Origin: CAZVEV01 sp964625865
Lineage (GTDB): Bacteria > Planctomycetota > Phycisphaerae > SM23-33
Reading direction: 5' to 3'
Assembly (NCBI GenBank): GCA_964625865.1
Contig: CAZVEV010000031.1
Coordinates: 1-35,414 of the forward strand
Length of the DNA: 35,414 bases
Position 1 is the first letter of the stretch. Each line of letters begins with the position of its first letter. Below are positions 7,171 to 14,505 of this stretch, one piece after another. The notes under the pieces were generated by a model. It was not told where the DNA came from. It worked only from the letters and a program-made list of their open reading frames with translations, and did no database searches. Position numbers and translations under genes: made by a program.

Positions 7171-8436
7171 ATGCGAGAGAAACTGCTTGTTATCCTGGGC
7201 CGGGCCGCACGCAGGGTGCTGATACGTCGGCTGTTGGAGTCTGCCGCGGTATTGGCTGCTGCGGGCGGGCTGGCCGCGGCGGGGGTGGAGTTCGGCTGGT
7301 GGTTGGCGTCGGCCAGTCGTCCGGCCGGCGCGGTCCCCTGCGTTGTCCTGGTGGTGTTGGGCGTGTGGTTGTGGACGCGTCCGGCGGTGCGCGACGCGAT
7401 GCGTCTGGACCTGGCCCACGGGTCGTTGGCCGGTGTGCTCTGCGTTGTCGGCGGAGCGGTTGGAGCCCTGGGGGCGCTGCTCGGCTGGGCTGACGTGACG
7501 CCCCGGTGGGCGGTGGGCGTCGTCTTGCTCGGGGCAGGCGCGGCGGTGGGGGCGGCGTTGGCGGTCGCGCGCGGGGTTTCGGCGTTGCAGGCGGCGGTCT
7601 TTCTGGACATCCACGGCGAGCTTGACGAGCGACTGGCCACGGCGGTCGAGGCGGCGGGCGGCCGGGATGACGGACCGCTGGCCGAGCAACTCTACTCGCA
7701 GGCGGTGGCGGCCCTGGAAGCCACCCCGCCGCGCAGCGTGCCGGCCTGGCGGCGCACGCGGGCAACGCTCGGTGCGCTGGGGCTTGCGGTGTTGCTGTGC
7801 CTGGCCATGTGGGCCCTGCCGTCGATGGGCGCCCGCGGCGCGGCGCCGCTGACCGACCTGGCTGAACTGCCCGACGCGTTGGGCGAGATGTCTCCCCGAA
7901 CGGTGCAACTGATCGTGGCCACGATGCAGATCCGCGCGGGGCAGAATGGCGTGAGCGACGCCGCCGCCGAGGCGCTGCGCCGTTCGGCCCGCGCCGTCCA
8001 GAGCAAAGACGCCGAGCGCGTGCGCAAAGCCCTTGCGGATCTTGTCAAAGCCCTCGAGACCGCCGACGAGGCCACGCGGCGCCGGATCGAATCGGCGATA
8101 CTGGCCGCCGCCGGTGGCGGGGCGGGCGGGCGAGCGCCCGTCGCTGGCGGCACGCCGAACGGCAACGGCGGGACTGATCCGCAACTGACGAGCGTTGCAC
8201 GGTCCGGGGGAAAGCCCGTTCGCGTGTATCATCCGGAATACGCCGACGCGCTGCGCCGGATGCGCAGGGACGGCGCCGCCGCCCCGGCTGGTGGGGGGGG
8301 GGGCAGGCACGTGGCGATGGGCCTCGTATGGCGCCGCGCCCGCGATGACGCCGCCGCCGCCCTGGCTGCCGGCCACGTGCCGATTGACTATCGCCCCATC
8401 ATCCGCGCGTTCTTCGACACGGAGCAGTCACGGTGA
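7171..8436 (+). CDS. Hypothetical multi-pass membrane protein
   Basis: A 421-aa protein with about four hydrophobic segments in the first 130 residues and another near 195-215, then a largely helical, Ala/Arg/Glu-rich soluble region. This region resembles the helix-rich proteins (DUF4175-like) found with MoxR/BatA clusters. The C-terminus YRPIIRAFFDTEQSR resembles the end of those proteins, but the match is from memory and no MoxR or VWA gene is nearby. A run of eleven G near 8293 encodes Gly residues and could hide an indel, though a sensible C-terminus follows. GAGAG lies 5 nt before the ATG. It overlaps the next gene by 4 nt (GTGA), so the two are translationally coupled. Confidence 0.65.
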   Translation: MREKLLVILGRAARRVLIRRLLESAAVLAAAGGLAAAGVEFGWWLASASRPAGAVPCVVLVVLGVWLWTRPAVRDAMRLDLAHGSLAGVLCVVGGAVGALGALLGWADVTPRWAVGVVLLGAGAAVGAALAVARGVSALQAAVFLDIHGELDERLATAVEAAGGRDDGPLAEQLYSQAVAALEATPPRSVPAWRRTRATLGALGLAVLLCLAMWALPSMGARGAAPLTDLAELPDALGEMSPRTVQLIVATMQIRAGQNGVSDAAAEALRRSARAVQSKDAERVRKALADLVKALETADEATRRRIESAILAAAGGGAGGRAPVAGGTPNGNGGTDPQLTSVARSGGKPVRVYHPEYADALRRMRRDGAAAPAGGGGGRHVAMGLVWRRARDDAAAALAAGHVPIDYRPIIRAFFDTEQSR

Positions 8437-9194
8437 ATCGTCCAGGGAAGGCCCTCAAGCGTCTGCTGATCCTGCTGGTCGTCCTGATCGTCCTGGTCGG
8501 CGGGTGGGCGTATGTGCAGGCCAGCAGCATTCCGGATGAGTACCGTCCGGCCCAACTGGACTCGGTCGAGCGGGGTCGCCAGGCGGACCATTTCTGGAAG
8601 ACGTCGATGGCCGACTTCAACAACGGTGCGCAGAACATCACGCCGTTCGCGTGGTCGATCTCGGCCGATCGCCTGAACGAGTACCTGGCCTCGATAGACG
8701 CCATCGCGTCGGCCAATCCCGCCGGATCGGCCAGGCCCGGCGAGATCGACAGCATGATGAATCGCGCGGGCCTGTCCGAGCCGGCCGTCGCGTTTGCCGA
8801 CGGCACGATGACGCTGATGGTCCGATCGACGGAGTACGGCAAGGTCCTGTCGGTGGACCTGTCGGTTGACAAGTCGCTGAGCATTCGTACCGAGGGCACG
8901 CGGGTGGGCAAGCTGGCCCTGCCGGACAAGGTCGGACAGGCGGCGCTGGACAAACTCAAGGACCAGATCGCCGGTGGCGACGGCGAGGGCGTGCTGGCTG
9001 AACTGATCCTGGGCATCAACGAGGAGCCGATTCCGACCGACTGGACGTACGACAAGAAGGATATCCGGATCACGGGGGTCAGGATCACCGACGAGGGCAT
9101 TACCGTTGAGATCACCCCGACCAATCGGGGCAGCGGGGGCGGGCCGACCGTCTCGACCGACTTCCCGCCGGGGTTTATTCCGGAATCTCGCTGA
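8433..9194 (+). CDS. Hypothetical single-span anchored protein
   Basis: A 253-aa protein starting at GTG, inferred from the GTGA overlap with the preceding stop. Residues about 9-30 form one strongly hydrophobic N-terminal helix after a basic start (KALKR), so it is probably anchored with the rest outside the cytoplasm. The rest has alternating strands and a region about 110-150 that resembles lipid- or substrate-binding DUF2140-like proteins only in general layout. It shares an operon with the membrane protein before it, suggesting a joint envelope function. Its last 20 nt overlap the end of the convergent gene at 9175. The family is not recognised. Confidence 0.7.
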   Translation: MNRPGKALKRLLILLVVLIVLVGGWAYVQASSIPDEYRPAQLDSVERGRQADHFWKTSMADFNNGAQNITPFAWSISADRLNEYLASIDAIASANPAGSARPGEIDSMMNRAGLSEPAVAFADGTMTLMVRSTEYGKVLSVDLSVDKSLSIRTEGTRVGKLALPDKVGQAALDKLKDQIAGGDGEGVLAELILGINEEPIPTDWTYDKKDIRITGVRITDEGITVEITPTNRGSGGGPTVSTDFPPGFIPESR

Positions 9195-9561
9195 GGCGCC
9201 GGACTGTCCAGTCGCCATCGTCCGGCCCGGTGTGGCGAAGGTCCAGAAGAACCGTCCCGTCCGGGCCCGCCAGGCGGACGACCCATCGCCCCGTTTCCGA
9301 GACGATCCGCTCGTACGTGCCTTGCTCAACGCGGCGGACGGACCCCCGGCCGGCGCTGACCGGGCCCTCGTAGGTCAGGTAGGCCCGGCGGTGATCGTCA
9401 AGCCGCGGCGCCGAGGCCGCGGCGCCGATTGCCAGCTCGCCCGGCAACTCGCGCAGATGCCACGTCGCCAGCGACGGGCCGGACTCGAGCATCAGATCAT
9501 AATGGAACGGTCCATGCCCGCTGTGGGCGAGGATGACGTACGCCTCTGGCATGGGTATCAT
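9175..9561 (-). CDS. LigD 3'-phosphoesterase-like protein
   Basis: A 128-aa stand-alone protein resembling the 3'-phosphoesterase domain of bacterial non-homologous end-joining ligase LigD. The motif FHYDLMLE (19-26) corresponds to the HxDLRLE-type strand, followed by a Trp-containing strand (ATWHL). DDHRRAYLTYEGP (55-67) corresponds to the DHP...FEG segment, and a GTY motif at 81-83 matches GxYG. Known LigD domains remove 3'-phosphates or ribonucleotides at breaks. Here the Arg of the first motif is Met, so activity is uncertain. No ligase or Ku gene is present in the window. An alternative start is the ATG at 9552. The 3' end overlaps the convergent gene by 20 nt. Confidence 0.7.
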   Translation of the reverse strand: MIPMPEAYVILAHSGHGPFHYDLMLESGPSLATWHLRELPGELAIGAAASAPRLDDHRRAYLTYEGPVSAGRGSVRRVEQGTYERIVSETGRWVVRLAGPDGTVLLDLRHTGPDDGDWTVRRLSEIPE

Positions 9562-9642
9562 GATATCATGGCTCTCGGCGCCGCAACAGGTGCGGCCCCG
9601 AGGGGCCCGGCGCGTGCGGGCCGATAGTACGGAGAAAACGGC

Positions 9643-10146
9643 ATGCGAAGACTCATCGTGCGAGGCGTGGTCCGGACGGCAGTGCTTTGGGCGGTCTGCG
9701 GGGCCGCCGGGGGATGTGCCAGTGTGTTTCCCCGGCGGGAGATGGCCCTGGAGATGCGCACCGCCGAGGGCCTCTGGCGGCTGGACGGCGTGGAGACCGT
9801 CTCGCTGGACGCCGGCGACTGGACCGTCCGCGTCAGCGAGACGGCAATCTCAGACCTTGGCGGCGTCAGGTATCTTGAGCGGTTCGTCCTCGCCATCGTC
9901 AACACGTCCGAAACGCGTCCGCTGTACCTCCGCCCGCAGGAGATCTTCCTGACCGGCACGGACAGGCGGGCGTTGTGGCTCGGCCCGCCCGAGCCGATGA
10001 CCATCGCCCCCGGGCGCCGCATCACCCTGACCTACGACAAGGGCCATACCGCCCCGCGACTGCTCTATCCCTTCGTCATCGACGTGACCGTCTTCGCCGC
10101 CCCCGACGGCGCGAAACCGCAGAGCGTGAAGATACGACTGCACTGA
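9643..10146 (+). CDS. Lipoprotein of unknown function
   Basis: A 167-aa protein with a basic N-terminus (MRRLIVRGVVR), a hydrophobic core and a lipobox ending AAGGC at about residue 25, so probably lipid-anchored. The remaining part has a beta-rich, immunoglobulin-like pattern (YLERFVLAIVNTSE, PLYLRPQEIFL, ITLTYDKG). This is typical of domains that decorate or bind envelope structures, but the family is not recognised. GGAGAAAA precedes the ATG by about 4 nt. It is followed directly by the large palindrome at 10148. Confidence 0.75.
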   Translation: MRRLIVRGVVRTAVLWAVCGAAGGCASVFPRREMALEMRTAEGLWRLDGVETVSLDAGDWTVRVSETAISDLGGVRYLERFVLAIVNTSETRPLYLRPQEIFLTGTDRRALWLGPPEPMTIAPGRRITLTYDKGHTAPRLLYPFVIDVTVFAAPDGAKPQSVKIRLH

Positions 10147-10147
10147 A

Positions 10148-10279
10148 TACGACAGGGAATAGGGGGTAGGGTGTAGGGAACGACGAAGATCGGCGCAACG
10201 GCGCGCGAAGTGCGACCTTGTCAGCGCGCCTTGTCGTTTAGTCCTATACCCTATCCCCTACACCCTATACCCTGTCGTA
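10148..10279. repeat. Nested palindrome built from TAGGGTGTAGGG units
   Basis: The left arm (10148-10180) begins ACGACAGGG and carries repeated TAGGG units. The right arm (10243-10279) is its near-complement and ends CCCTGTCGTA. Inside lie AACGAC/GTCGTT and GGCGCGC/GCGCGCC pairs, so the whole 132-nt unit can form a long cruciform or hairpin. A related left arm occurs at 25131-25167. No ORF is supported in 10147-10365. Confidence 0.8.
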
Positions 10280-10365
10280 ACGATTTGCTCTGGATGAATC
10301 GCCGGCGATTCGCTAGGATGACGGCGGCGACGTGATGCAACGACGTCTGCTCGGAAAGGTGACCC

Positions 10366-11319
10366 ATGATGAGGAAGATGCTGGTTATTCTGGCGATTCT
10401 CGCCCTGTGTGTCTCGTCGGCCCCGGCCCAGGACGACGCCGGTGCGGCGGCGTACCGTCTTCTGCAGGCCGAGAACAAGCTTCTCAAGGCGCAGCTCAAG
10501 GCGCTGAAGGCCAAGTACGGTCTGGGCCCGGCCACGAGCAAGCCCACCACGCGGCGGGCCGGATCGGGAAAGACCTTCTCGCTGAGCGAGGACGATCCGG
10601 CCTGGTGGCGCGATCCGGCGGCGTTGGCGCTGCAGATCCGCCTGCGCGACCTGGTGGGGCCGGCCCATCCGCTCGAGGCGCCCGAGCCGTGGATGATCCG
10701 TAACAAGTTCCTTGTCGGGCGTGAGTTGAACTGGTCGGTCCAGATCTATTCGATCACGGCCGTCACCGAGACGGCGGCGGGACAGAAGTACTTCGCGGGA
10801 CGCCAGGTCCTCGACGCCCAGCGCAAGCAGATCGAGTCGCTCAAGGACCAGGTCAGGACGGCCGGCACGCCCGAACGCAAGGCCCAGGCCCTGCGTAGCC
10901 TCGTCGACGCGGAATTCAAACTCGCGGCGGCCGAGGCCGAGAACAAGCAGTGGAAACGGCTGCTCGAGTTCAAGGGGGGTACGGTCCTGAGGGCGATCCA
11001 TCGCGAGAGGCGAAAGGGCAACTACGCCAACGTGATCGAGGTGACGGTGGCCCTGCCGGCGGGCGAGGAGAAGAAGCTCAACAAGTACAAGGAAGACAAG
11101 CGGGTCCAGCATCCCCAGAGCAGGCAGTCGTACTGGCCGGTTCGGGTTACCGGCAAGGTCGTCTCCGTGCTGTACGACGGCAGGACGATACGGGTGGCCG
11201 TCGAGGGCAAGTGGGCTCCGGTCCAGGGCGACGGGCTGACCAAGGTCAGCGCGAAGCCGACCAGGCTCATCCCGGCTGCTTCGGCAGGCCATCCGGGGTA
11301 CGTTGGCGTGAGATACTAG
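10366..11319 (+). CDS. Secreted coiled-coil protein of unknown function
   Basis: A 317-aa protein with a signal peptide (residues 1-22, cleavage likely after APAQ or SAPA). A short coiled-coil follows (about 28-50, LLQAENKLLKAQLKALKAKYG), then a soluble region with a second charged helical stretch near 150-200. The C-terminal 90 residues are beta-rich (VIEVTVALP, WPVRVTGKVVSVLYDG). It is probably periplasmic. GGAAAGG lies about 8 nt before the ATG. The gene ends 17 nt before purB and is likely co-transcribed with it, which says nothing clear about function. Confidence 0.75.
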   Translation: MMRKMLVILAILALCVSSAPAQDDAGAAAYRLLQAENKLLKAQLKALKAKYGLGPATSKPTTRRAGSGKTFSLSEDDPAWWRDPAALALQIRLRDLVGPAHPLEAPEPWMIRNKFLVGRELNWSVQIYSITAVTETAAGQKYFAGRQVLDAQRKQIESLKDQVRTAGTPERKAQALRSLVDAEFKLAAAEAENKQWKRLLEFKGGTVLRAIHRERRKGNYANVIEVTVALPAGEEKKLNKYKEDKRVQHPQSRQSYWPVRVTGKVVSVLYDGRTIRVAVEGKWAPVQGDGLTKVSAKPTRLIPAASAGHPGYVGVRY

Positions 11320-11336
11320 AGCAAGGGCGTTTTGGC

Positions 11337-12770
11337 ATGGATGACAGACACCTGACGTACGCGAGTCCGCTGTGCGGGCGATATGCCGGACAAGCCATGC
11401 GCGAACTGTTCGGCGCCCAGCGGAAGTTCTCGACGTGGCGCCGCCTGTGGCTGGCGCTGGCCGAGTCGCAGAAGCAGCTCGGCCTGGATATTACCGACGA
11501 GCAGATCGCGCAGATGCGCGACCATCTCGACGACATCGACATTGACGCCGCCGACGCCTACGAGCGCAAGTTCCGCCACGACGTGATGGCGCACATCCAT
11601 GCGTTTGGCGACGTGGCGCCGGCTGCGGCGCCGATTATCCATCTCGGCGCGACCAGCCAGTTTGTCAACTGCAACTGCGACCTGATCCAGATGCGCGAAG
11701 CGCTGGGGCTCATCGCGGCGCAACTGGCCAACGTGATCGACGCGCTGGGCACCTTCGCCCAGACCCACCGCGACCTGGCGTGCCTGGGCTTTACGCACTA
11801 TCAGCCCGCCCAGATGACCACGGTGGGCAAGCGGGCGACGCTGTGGTGTGCCGATTTCATCCGCGACCTGGCCGACGTGGAATATCGCCTGGGTGCCATG
11901 GAGTTCCGTGGGGCCAAGGGCACCACCGGGACGCAGGCGAGCTACCTGGCGCTGTTTGACGGCGATCACGACAAGGTCCTGGAGATGGAGCGCCTCGTCG
12001 CAGCGAAGATGGGCTTCGAGCGGATCGCCTGCGTGACGGGCCAGACCTACAGCCGCAAGGTCGACGCCGCGATTGCCCAATCCCTCGCGGGAATCGGCGC
12101 GTCGGTCCACAAGTTCGCCAACGACGTTCGCCTGCTGGCCAATCTCAAGGAAATGGAAGAACCCTTCGCCACCACGCAGGTCGGCTCGTCTGCAATGGCG
12201 TACAAGCGAAACCCCATGCGATGCGAGCGAGCCACCGGCCTGGCGCGGTTCCTGATGGACGTCGCCCAGAGCCCCCTGCACACCGCCGCCGAGCAGTGGT
12301 TCGAACGCACCCTGGACGACTCGTCCAACAAGCGGCTGGCCATTCCCGAATCGTTCCTCGCCGCCGACGCCGTGTTGCGCATCGTCCTGAACGTGGCGCG
12401 CGGCCTGGTGGTGTATCCGGCCACCATCGGCGCGCGGGTCGCCGCCGAACTGCCCTTCATGGCCACCGAGAACATCCTGATGGCCGGCGTGCAGGGCGGC
12501 GGAGACCGCCAGGAGTTGCACGAGAAGATCCGCGTCCACTCGCAGGCGGCCGCCCAGCAGGTCAAGCAGGAGGGCAGGCCCAACGATCTGCTCGATCGCC
12601 TGCGGGCCGACGCCGCGTTTGCCGACCTGGACTTCGATGCCCTGCTGGCCCCGTCGACCTTCGTCGGCCGATCGCCCCAGCAGGTCGATGCTTTCATCGA
12701 AACCCAGGTCGCCCCCGTCCGCGCCCGTTACGCCGACGCCCTCGGGAAAGGCGGCGAACTGAAGGTGTGA
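11337..12770 (+). CDS. purB: Adenylosuccinate lyase
   Basis: A 477-aa cytosolic lyase of the fumarase/aspartase superfamily. It converts SAICAR to AICAR and adenylosuccinate to AMP in purine synthesis. The family signature appears as SSAMAYKRNP at about residues 284-293 (the usual Pro is Ala), with HLGATSQFVNCN near 101-112 and THYQPAQMTTVGKR near 157-170 as the substrate-binding regions. The length and the absence of a long C-terminal extension fit the eukaryote-like type of PurB. The start at 11337 is set by homology; the reading frame stays open far upstream through the previous gene. purE lies at 33708, so two purine steps are in this window but not in one operon. Confidence 0.95.
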   Translation: MDDRHLTYASPLCGRYAGQAMRELFGAQRKFSTWRRLWLALAESQKQLGLDITDEQIAQMRDHLDDIDIDAADAYERKFRHDVMAHIHAFGDVAPAAAPIIHLGATSQFVNCNCDLIQMREALGLIAAQLANVIDALGTFAQTHRDLACLGFTHYQPAQMTTVGKRATLWCADFIRDLADVEYRLGAMEFRGAKGTTGTQASYLALFDGDHDKVLEMERLVAAKMGFERIACVTGQTYSRKVDAAIAQSLAGIGASVHKFANDVRLLANLKEMEEPFATTQVGSSAMAYKRNPMRCERATGLARFLMDVAQSPLHTAAEQWFERTLDDSSNKRLAIPESFLAADAVLRIVLNVARGLVVYPATIGARVAAELPFMATENILMAGVQGGGDRQELHEKIRVHSQAAAQQVKQEGRPNDLLDRLRADAAFADLDFDALLAPSTFVGRSPQQVDAFIETQVAPVRARYADALGKGGELKV

Positions 12771-12772
12771 TC

Positions 12773-12846
12773 GTAGGGCGTGCAACTGGTTTGCACGCGG
12801 AACGGATATGCAGTCCCTTTCGCGTGCAACGAGTTGCACGCCCTAC
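12773..12846. repeat. GTAGGGCGTGC palindrome after purB
   Basis: Outer arms GTAGGGCGTGCAACT and AGTTGCACGCCCTAC enclose a second pair around TTTGCACGCG and CGCGTGCAA. The element begins 2 nt after the purB stop. It belongs to the family also seen at 21835-21913, 28771-28957 and, cut short, at 35090. Confidence 0.8.
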
Positions 12847-12855
12847 CAGTCAGCG

Positions 12856-12872
12856 GCGGGGCATCGCCCCGC
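12856..12872. terminator. GC-rich hairpin between convergent genes
   Basis: GCGGGGC-ATC-GCCCCGC forms a perfect 7-bp stem with a 3-nt loop between the ends of purB and the pseudopilin-like gene. No T-run follows on either strand, so it would be at most a weak or Rho-assisted terminator. Confidence 0.4.
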
Positions 12873-12906
12873 TTGTCTCTGGGCGACACTCGCCCGATCC
12901 GTCGAC

Positions 12907-13365
12907 TCAGTAATCGACCGGGGCGTTGTCGGCCCGGAACTCGCCGGTGACCGAATCGTACGTCCAGGCGTTGTCCGGGGCGTCGGTGTTGACCGTGTTG
13001 GTTCCCGTGAAGGGATTCTTGGGGAACTCGAACAGGTACGGCGCAAACGCTCCCTTGGGGTTCAGCGTGCCGTCGGTGTTGGTCTTCGACGTCAACTGCT
13101 CCGGCATGGACACCCCGGGGGTGTTGCCCGGCAGCAGGTCCAGATGCTCGAACGTCCACAGTTGGATCTTGCTTCGGACGCTCTGGAGGTGCTTGGCCAG
13201 GACCACGTTTCGACTGTCGTTGGCCCCTGACTCACTCCGGCCGGCCGCCACGATGTCCGCCACGTTGCTGCCTGAGCCCTGCGTGACCTGCGGGGGCATG
13301 AGGACCAGCAGCAGCACGACGCTGCAGACGACGCCCAGCACGATGACGATGACGATCTTTCCCAT
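12907..13365 (-). CDS. Type II secretion pseudopilin-like protein
   Basis: A 152-aa protein with an N-terminal membrane helix (residues 4-24) and a globular part. The region LQSVRSKIQLWTFEHLDLLPG (about 60-80), then PKNPFTGTNTV and WTYDSVTGEFRAD near the C-terminus, matches the C-terminal domain of GspG-like major pseudopilins common in Planctomycetota. The usual prepilin cleavage site (Gly-Phe-Thr-Leu-x-Glu) is absent, so it may be membrane-anchored rather than assembled into a pilus. AGGAGG lies about 8 nt before the start. No other secretion genes are nearby; orphan pseudopilins are usual in this group. Confidence 0.65.
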   Translation of the reverse strand: MGKIVIVIVLGVVCSVVLLLVLMPPQVTQGSGSNVADIVAAGRSESGANDSRNVVLAKHLQSVRSKIQLWTFEHLDLLPGNTPGVSMPEQLTSKTNTDGTLNPKGAFAPYLFEFPKNPFTGTNTVNTDAPDNAWTYDSVTGEFRADNAPVDY

Positions 13366-13567
13366 GAGACTGTGCCTCCTACTGTTTCGCCAGCGCTCAC
13401 TCCGTTGAATGCATACACTCCGTTGACCCCGTTATCGGCACGAATCGGGGGGGACTTGAAGAAGGCGGGGATTCGTGTGGGGCATCCGGTCGGGGCTTCC
13501 ATCGTCACCTTTTCTGGCAAGTAATGAATGCAGAGGTGATGGTGCGGACGCACACAGGATATGCGGA

Positions 13568-13771
13568 ATGTCTGTCAGCGATGTGATAACTGAGATCCGG
13601 TCGATCCGGGCCCGGCTCGAGGCCATCGAGGCCAAGCTGGAAGCCGAGGAGAGCAAGAAGACCAAGGGAACACATACCCTGGGCGATCTTCGCGGGATAC
13701 TCAAGGGTAACAGTACGCGTGAGGAGATTGATGCTTCTCTGTACCGCTGCCCGCCGGCGCCCGAACCATGA
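13568..13771 (+). CDS. Antitoxin-like protein of a broken VapBC-type module
   Basis: A 67-aa protein. An N-terminal helix with heptads (IRSIRARLEAIEAKLEAEE) is followed by HTLGDLRGILKG and STREEIDASLYR. This ending resembles small antitoxins encoded directly before PIN-domain VapC toxins. Its stop codon overlaps an ATG by 4 nt (ATGA), and that ATG opens MIYVVDTHPLI, the typical VapC beginning, but the toxin is cut off after 15 codons. The antitoxin identity is inferred from this arrangement and sequence style. No clear Shine-Dalgarno is visible; the in-frame track extends upstream to 13475 without a better start. Confidence 0.6.
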   Translation: MSVSDVITEIRSIRARLEAIEAKLEAEESKKTKGTHTLGDLRGILKGNSTREEIDASLYRCPPAPEP

Positions 13772-13815
13772 TCTACGTGGTCGACACGCATCCGCTGATA
13801 TCTGGTATCAGTTGA
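13768..13815 (+). pseudogene. Truncated vapC (PIN toxin) remnant
   Basis: Fifteen codons starting at the ATG that overlaps the antitoxin stop read MIYVVDTHPLI and then stop. The motif VVDTH contains the first catalytic Asp of PIN nucleases. Skipping two bases after LI gives IWYQ, the usual continuation in VapC, so a small frameshift is visible just before the homology ends. The rest of a PIN domain is missing, and the DUF5615 gene occupies the following DNA on the other strand. Confidence 0.6.
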
Positions 13816-13821
13816 TCTGCG

Positions 13822-14181
13822 CTACGCCGGTCCGGCCTCGCGCCAGATGCTGCGGACACGGTCGCGGGCGACGACGGTTGTGCCCGTCCAGTTGCTTTCG
13901 GGGATGTCGGCAAACGCATCGAGTATGCGCTGGTGGATTGCTTGTCGGTTCGGGCGGCGCAGCCGGACAACCAGGATGCCGTTGTGCTGCTCGCCTCGAT
14001 GCCCGCCGAATGCCTTGTCGGTCGTTACGATGAGGCGGTGATCGTCCTGGGCAAGGCGCCAGAGGGTCTCGTCATCAATCCCCTCAAGTTCCGTTCCTCG
14101 GATATCACGGACATCATGGCCGAGATCGACCAGTTGGCGAACCGTCATCAGCGGGATGTTCTCATCCACGAGGATCTTCAC
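13822..14181 (-). CDS. DUF5615 PIN-like toxin candidate
   Basis: A 119-aa protein starting at GTG. The start KILVDENIP with its Asp, then GHDVRDIRG, WRLAQDDHRLIVTTDKAFG (about 48-67) and IWREAG at the end, is typical of DUF5615/Mut7-C-like PIN-fold proteins with conserved acidic residues. It overlaps the DUF433 gene before it by 4 nt (GTGA), the usual arrangement for a putative toxin-antitoxin pair in which DUF433 is the antitoxin. An upstream extension without homology is rejected. The toxic activity of this family is inferred rather than shown. The fold resembles PIN RNases. Confidence 0.85.
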   Translation of the reverse strand: MKILVDENIPLMTVRQLVDLGHDVRDIRGTELEGIDDETLWRLAQDDHRLIVTTDKAFGGHRGEQHNGILVVRLRRPNRQAIHQRILDAFADIPESNWTGTTVVARDRVRSIWREAGPA

Positions 14182-14414
14182 CGCGTGCCCGTGGCGGTCT
14201 CTATTGGAGTGACCTGCTCTTCGGCCAGTGCGGCCGCGTATTCCAGACACGCCAGGACATCTTCGTGCGTCAGGGATGGATACTCAGCCAGCAGGTCTTC
14301 GATGGTATCGCCGTTGGCGAGCATCCCGACGATCTGATGGACCGGTAGACGTGTGCCTTCCACGCATGCCTGCCCGTGGCAGACCTTCGGATCGATTGTA
14401 ATTCGCTCGAACAT
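14178..14414 (-). CDS. DUF433 antitoxin
   Basis: A 78-aa protein with the family pattern ITIDPKVCHGQACVEGTRLPV (residues 5-25), then LANGDTIEDLLAEYPSLTHEDVLACLEYAA, a winged-helix-like DNA-binding fold. DUF433 proteins occur next to DUF5615 PIN-like proteins and act as presumed antitoxins and operon repressors. GGAGAT lies 6 nt upstream of the ATG at 14414, so the longer frame starting at 14465 is not used. Its stop overlaps the toxin start. Confidence 0.9.
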   Translation of the reverse strand: MFERITIDPKVCHGQACVEGTRLPVHQIVGMLANGDTIEDLLAEYPSLTHEDVLACLEYAAALAEEQVTPIETATGTR

Positions 14415-14505
14415 TGTCGATCTCCACGACATAGGGCGCCGCCCGGACCATCCGAGCCAACCCATGAGATTATACCATAAGCTTCCCGTGCCCGTCGCTA
14501 CGAAC

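Noticed and set aside
11316..12839. 507-codon minus-strand frame opposite purB
   Set aside because: Antisense of a certain purB; no motif and unusual composition.
12773..12846. CRISPR-type repeat or tRNA in the hairpin after purB
   Set aside because: There is one palindrome only, with no repeat-spacer series and no cloverleaf or anticodon arm.
13719..14337. Plus-strand frames over the DUF433/DUF5615 genes
   Set aside because: They are shadows of two minus-strand genes with clear family signatures and a GTGA overlap.
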